Positions 58,968 to 64,000 of a DNA stretch of 64,000 bases are shown piece by piece. A model generated the notes under the pieces. That model saw nothing but the letters and a program-made list of their open reading frames with translations, was not told the origin of the DNA and ran no database searches. Within the stretch, counting starts at the first letter, position 1. The number at the start of each line of letters is the position of its first letter. The stretch covers positions 52,625,006 through 52,689,005 of the forward strand of contig BRKX01000014.1 in NCBI GenBank assembly GCA_026008535.1. Direction: 5' to 3'. The translations under genes were made by a program, and so were the position numbers. Source of the DNA: Perilla frutescens (Eukaryota > Streptophyta > Magnoliopsida > Lamiales > Lamiaceae).

Positions 58968-61352
58968 CTATCACTCAGCCTTATTAATTAATTAATATAC
59001 AATAACACAATCCATTAAATTGATGATATTATTTTAATCAGTGCATATTGTCTTTATGTTTTGAAATATTAATAATTATTATTATTATTTTGAATATTTT
59101 ATTCGAAGATACATTCAATATTATGTTTCCTTTATTTTTGTAATAAATAAAATGACTACCTTGAACAAATAATTTTTAAAATAACTTTGAACTAAAATAA
59201 AATTTTGTTGAGTGCAATATAATATATATATTTAGAAAATAAAATTTTATCATTTATCATTATAGAAATTATATACTCCACGAAAAAAATAGTGGATACA
59301 AGACCTCAAAGTTAAGTCAAGTAAATTAAGTTTAAGTTTCATGTTTAGTAAATTAATTTTCTATTTTTTATTCACTGTGTTTAACATTTTAATTTAAATA
59401 TTTTTATCTTGCGATTCGCACAATACTCTCCCGACGTTAATGCATGGGCTTCTGCACCACGCTCGATAATTAATTTTTTTCGAAATAATGAATGAAATAA
59501 GTGAATCCTAAAATTAAAATGAATTAATTTTATTTTTTATCCGCCAACTGGCACAGTGCACTTGCCCGATGCTAACACCCGATGCTAACACGTAGGCTCA
59601 TGCACTGCATTTAATAATTAATTTATTGAATTAAATAAAAATTATAATTGAGATTAATAAATCATATATAATTAGGATTAATAAGCCTTAATTAGAATGA
59701 ATAACACTCTTTTGAACTTAGTAGCAGGCTGGTACTTTTTAGGTTATGAGTGATACTTTTCAGTGTAATGAGTAATACATTTCTAGGGCTTTTGTTAGGT
59801 CGAGGTGGGTCGAATTGAGGCGGGTTGATGTGGCATGTCTAAATTAAGCTCATTTACATCTGGTCCATATAAGTATTTGTCATTGGAATATAATTAAAAG
59901 ACCAATTTAAACCTTATCCTTTTAAATATAAGTTAAAACCAAATTTTTATATTTCAATTTTTTTCTTTTGTGGAAATGAAAATATTATCAAAATAAATAT
60001 ATAGTAAATGCTAGAAAAAAGTAAAAATAATTATGTATTATGTGTAATATAATATATTGGAATGAAAAATTTAAATATTAATTTTTTAATATAATTTAAA
60101 ATTAAGGAACGTGGACAACCCGTTGCTAACATCTATTAAAACACACACTAACATACATTTTTCTCACACACTTAGATCTTTACATACAAATTTTACACAC
60201 ACATCTTTTCATAAGCTCTCTCATCTCTACCTCTTCCTCGCTCATCTCCGAAGCTCTCATCTCTTGTTGTTGAGCTTATGGTTTTCCGATCTGGAGAAAG
60301 ATCTTCAACCAAGCTAAGAAAATTTCCTTTCAAGATTTCCACTCTCTCTTGATCCAACTTTCGATTCCCAATCCACAACTTCCTGCAAGCATATCCACAA
60401 GATAATGTATAATAAGAAAACATAGTTTAAACATATATATATGTTAGAAAAAATGGTTGTAATGATAATATTCTATATATACTGTAATTTATTTAATTAA
60501 AAAGATTCAAAAGAAATTATCAATTTATAAGGTAAATATGGGTATTTTATTATGAAGGTTTAAGAATTCGTTTATGTGCTAAACTTTCTATATGACCTTT
60601 AGCCTTTACATGTATAAAATAATTATTAGTATTTTTGTCAAAAACCTAATTATTGATATAAATTAAAAGGTGAAGATACTATGATTATATTTCTAAAAAT
60701 TAAATGTGATACCGTTAGTATAACTAAACTTTTTACTTTTACATACTAATTATAATTACATATATGCCTAATGCATGTTTATTGACACCTCCCGGTCCAA
60801 TGAGCCAAAAAAAAAAAAATAGAAAACAAAAAAACTCGGCCATAAATTATAACATCTAGCATAATTGTAATAGCACGTAAGTTTATTATTTCTTATTTAT
60901 CAAGTACTTTATCATACAACATTTTTTCTTTACTCCATTTTAATGTCTTGAATTCTTGTTCAGCTAAATATAAGAAATATTAAGGGATTTTTCATGTAAG
61001 CAATATTAGATTCTCGATGCATATGATATACACTACTGGTATACAAATTGTAGCCATGTAATAATCATAATAGATTTAAAGGAAAATCATATTTATTAAA
61101 TGTAATGATCGTCAACAAAACCAGATGATACTCAAATAAATTGTTTTTGATAATTTAAACTAAAAAAAATGATATCAAATAGAGAAATTAATTCATGGTC
61201 CAACTTTTTGTGTACTATATAATTTTTGTATGGATAGAACATAAGAATTATGGTCTGAGAAAATTTCATGATTTCATAATCGTCTTGAATTCTTACATCA
61301 CATTCTTGTTGAAACTGAAAAGATTTCAAGAATAGTTCATAGGTTACTGATG
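58968..61352. other. AT-rich non-coding DNA, one GC-richer island
   Basis: No gene with a recognisable motif is present. A less AT-rich island at about 60190-60400 holds a minus-strand open frame (60423-60193, 76 codons, CRKLWIGNRKLDQERVEIL near its start). It could be a captured exon, but no family is recognised. Confidence 0.4.
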
Positions 61353-61492
61353 ATTAATTATGTATTCTCTCATCGCATTTTTTAACCCAATTCAATCATC
61401 TTAATTAATCTTTTTTAGTCATATTAATTATGTATTCTCTCATCGCATTTTTTAACCCAATTCAATCATCTTAATTAATCTTTTTTAGTCAT
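61353..61492. repeat. Perfect 70-bp tandem duplication
   Basis: Units 61353-61422 and 61423-61492 read identically from attaattatgtattctctc to cttttttagtcat. Identity indicates a very recent duplication. Confidence 0.9.
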
Positions 61493-62129
61493 ATATTGAC
61501 CCTCCATGTTCCCCTCTTTCGTTAATTTTTTTTCTTTAATTTAATATTAAACACACGCATATATGTAGATACAGATTAATTAATTGGAGCCTTTTTTCCA
61601 ACCTTGGATGATTGAATCAAGTACTATTTGAAGAATTTGGCTTCGGTTTTTCTACCATACACTTTAATTAAGTAGAAGAGAATGATATATATAATTTTGT
61701 AAGATTTAAGACTCTTTTATTATAGGAATTTTGATAGTTTGATACAAATTAAAGTTACAAATTGAGTTTAACATTATATTTATTCATAAACTTGTTGAAA
61801 AATAAATGTATTTGCTCTAAAATTAATCCACGAAAAATAAAATCAAGCACCCTAATTTTTAGTATTTTAGTTTGATATATTTTATATGGAGAATTAGTTA
61901 TATAATATATTATATATTGTGCGATTATATTTTTTAATCCTTTTTGCTTTGTTTTTGTTTCCTCTTGTTGATATATGATGGATAAGTAATTGATCGACCT
62001 CGATAAAGAATTATAATAGTACAATGATATCGAATAAATACTATATATATTTTTTAAACCAAATGAATATAATATAGCATATGTCAAGATTAATTATATT
62101 AAAAATTTCCATACAACATAAATTGCAAC

Positions 62130-62160
<31 letters not shown>

Positions 62161-62604
62161 GTACAAACATATTGTAAAATAACTTAACAGATGAATTGTG
62201 GTAAAAACCACAACACGAAAAAACCGAAAACAAACATACGAATTGTAGACGAATTGTGTTATTTGATAGTTTGTTGGTTTATTTCTATATGTGAATTGTG
62301 TTTATATTTGACAATTTTATGGAAGAATAATGATGAAAGAACATTAGCATGCTAATCATAAATTAGTCACATACAAATAATTATAAAATATTAAATAATA
62401 TAAGTTGATTACATTACTACTCTTGGATAAGTTTTAAAATAATATTATAATAAGTAAACTCAAAATTATAAAATAAATAGAATACAAATAATAATAAAAT
62501 ATTGAATAATATTAGATGATTACATAATTGCCCTTAAATAAAATTTAAAATAAGGATATAATAGGTAAATCAAAAATTATAAGATAACACACTTTTTATA
62601 TTAA
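61493..62604. other. AT-rich non-coding DNA
   Basis: An (AT)n run lies at 62133-62159. Open frames on the minus strand (for example 62087-61755) are low-complexity Ile/Tyr/Asn-rich and are not called. Confidence 0.5.
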
Positions 62605-64000
62605 CTAGTGTAGATTACGTGCGTTGCACGTGTTGCCTATTATTTAATACTTTAAAATCTATAAAAGATTAATTTTACTAAAGATAAAGTGAATAACACA
62701 AATAAAAAGTCATTGCATATAAATTAGCAAATTGAAAATGTTTAAATAGTACTATTGATAAAGGACGTCTAATTTACTTTAAATATAAATATATATTATG
62801 ACTATTTTTTCTCTTTTTTGATCGTCATGGTTTGCGAACTTTTCTTCTTTCTTTTGGTTTCAGGGATGAGCTTGGCTAATAACTGATCATCATCACTTGG
62901 AATATCAATGCAATCTTCAATTTTCTTCTTTGTAATTCTCTTTCTTTTATTTCCTTGCGCCGGAGTAGAATGCAACTCGAGGACTACTTTTTTCTTTTCT
63001 CCCACCTTCATTCGCTTGAGCCTTTGAGCTGAGGCTTTCATTTGTTCCTCTTGATTTAACTTTAAGTCTTCAACTGAATCACGTAGTGAATTTTTTCTTG
63101 CATTCATTTGGGCCAACGGCTGTATCCTTTCGATTGCATTGGCTACAATATTTAAATTTCCCCTCTCATCTACTATTGGTTTCTTGATTGTGAACATAAA
63201 GCGCATTTCAGTCGATGATTGCAAACTCAGACCCCTATAATATGGAGATTCATTTTCGCCCTGAGGAAATTATTTTATTAGAATTGTAGAATATTAATTG
63301 AAATTTAAAAATTTAATGAAGCTGATGTTATATGAATAATTATTTTTAATCATAAGTTACCTTACTAATTGACGAAAGATACTCATGCACATAGCATCCT
63401 ACGTATACAGCTGCAGCTTCATCAAAAATGGTAATGCGTGCATTGTAATCGCCTTGTATAACATTTATGGTTATCCTGTATCTGGACTTGTGTAAAATAA
63501 TAGTTAGTGTATAAAAAGTTTAATATTTGTACTTGTATTTTAATTATTACCTTGGTGTCGTCTCAGGAACCTCTTGGTTGCACTTTTTGCATATTGTAAT
63601 TTCACCATTCTTATGGCATGAACTATAGCATGTCTTACACGAATCATACCATATTGACGATTTATTTTCAACCTTATCAATAATTCCAGTAAAAGAATAG
63701 GAAACATCCTGAAATTTGTGAAAGATAAGGATATTAAACATGCACATGAGTTTGCTGGAAAAAAAAAGCACATGAATGAATTAAATATTTCATAGTGTTA
63801 TTAAAGATGTGAATCTCTTTTAATCCCTGGCAATTAATTATACACTTTTTAATTTGACAAATTTAAAAATAGCTACATGAATGCAAACAATAATAATAAT
63901 AATTTATTAAAGATGTGAATCTCCCACACCACACCAAAACAAAAAGGGAAAAGATAGAAATAGTACCTTAGATAATATATGTTGACTTTTCTTAAGATCT
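62605..64000 (-). mobile_element. Probable Helitron, 3' part (continues beyond window)
   Basis: On the minus strand a perfect 6-bp hairpin acgtgc-aac-gcacgt (plus 62618-62632) is followed by aatctaca and then CTAG (62605-62608), with T as the next flanking base. This is the canonical Helitron 3' end. About 200 bp upstream, on the same strand, lies the end of an RPA-like gene, which plant Helitrons often carry. The 5' end and any Rep/helicase gene lie outside the window. Confidence 0.6.
62802..64000 (-). CDS. Replication protein A 70-kDa-like, C-terminal part (partial)
   Basis: Four exons with consensus splice sites join in one open frame. The order is 63967 to the window end (donor AAG/GTAC), 63708-63551, 63481-63361, and 63260-62802 with the stop. 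The second exon holds the zinc ribbon of the RPA1 C-terminal OB fold (WYDSCKTC, then ICKKCNQEV). The join to the third gives TPRYRITINV, and the OB fold continues with ARITIFDEAAAVYVGC. The last exon ends in a Lys/Arg-rich tail with NLS-like KRKR and KRKKK clusters. RPA1 binds single-stranded DNA in replication and repair. The N-terminal OB folds lie outside the window. Its place beside a Helitron 3' end suggests a Helitron-encoded RPA rather than the housekeeping gene. No stops interrupt the visible part. Confidence 0.75.

Noticed and set aside
62802..63260. Intact host RPA1 housekeeping gene
   Set aside because: Only the C-terminal part is in the window, and it sits beside a Helitron terminus. 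A Helitron-encoded copy is at least as likely, so no gene symbol was assigned.
1..64000. CRISPR arrays, bacterial operons, rRNA or functional tRNA genes
   Set aside because: None was seen. The tRNA-like boxes at 27041-27193 and 58861-58967 lack a cloverleaf and have A-rich tails, so they are called SINEs.

Overview
The window is nuclear DNA from a flowering plant, most likely a eudicot. It is AT-rich and dominated by plant-type transposable elements. The few host-like genes are an NDR1/HIN1-like (LEA_2) pair and a replication-protein-A-like gene at the right edge. The species cannot be named from sequence alone. All family assignments come from motifs read by eye; no database search was possible.

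Layout. 1-6250: AT-rich non-coding DNA with simple repeats, tandem duplications, a copia LTR remnant and a possible Helitron end. 6251-12655: a decayed Mutator-like element (MULE) with 65-bp terminal inverted repeats. It carries a ULP1-like protease pseudogene on + and a mudrA-like transposase pseudogene on -, plus arrays of an unusual palindrome (core cgtgacaatattgtcacg). 12724-23123: a full-length Ty1/copia element of the SIRE/Maximus type on -, with 1063-bp LTRs, TSD ATCTC and an extra ORF after pol. 24280-28277: two intronless NDR1-like membrane protein genes in tandem on +, separated by a MULE-like TIR element and a SINE. 31084-42620: a full-length Ty3/gypsy chromovirus (Tekay/Del type) on +, TSD CTATG, with an additional intact ORF upstream of gag and a Tourist-like (PIF/Harbinger) insertion in its 5' LTR only. 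42741-43584: two MITEs. 44111-53428: a nest of LTR elements (Athila-like LTR pieces, a broken copia element on -, and solo LTRs with clear TSDs). 53769-58358: a CACTA-like MITE, a short foldback MITE, a duplicated AT-rich block, and a 1032-bp MULE-like element that carries a coding fragment. Its related empty site lies elsewhere in this window. 58430-64000: Helitron-type 3' termini. The second (62605) lies about 200 bp downstream of an RPA-like gene that runs off the right end, as expected of a plant Helitron.

Only four coding sequences look intact: the two NDR1-like genes, the visible part of the RPA-like gene, and the accessory ORF of the gypsy element. All gag-pol, transposase and ULP frames contain stops or frameshifts. 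LTR pairs are still very similar (about 2% divergence by eye for the SIRE element, under 1% for the gypsy element), so much of the insertion activity is recent.
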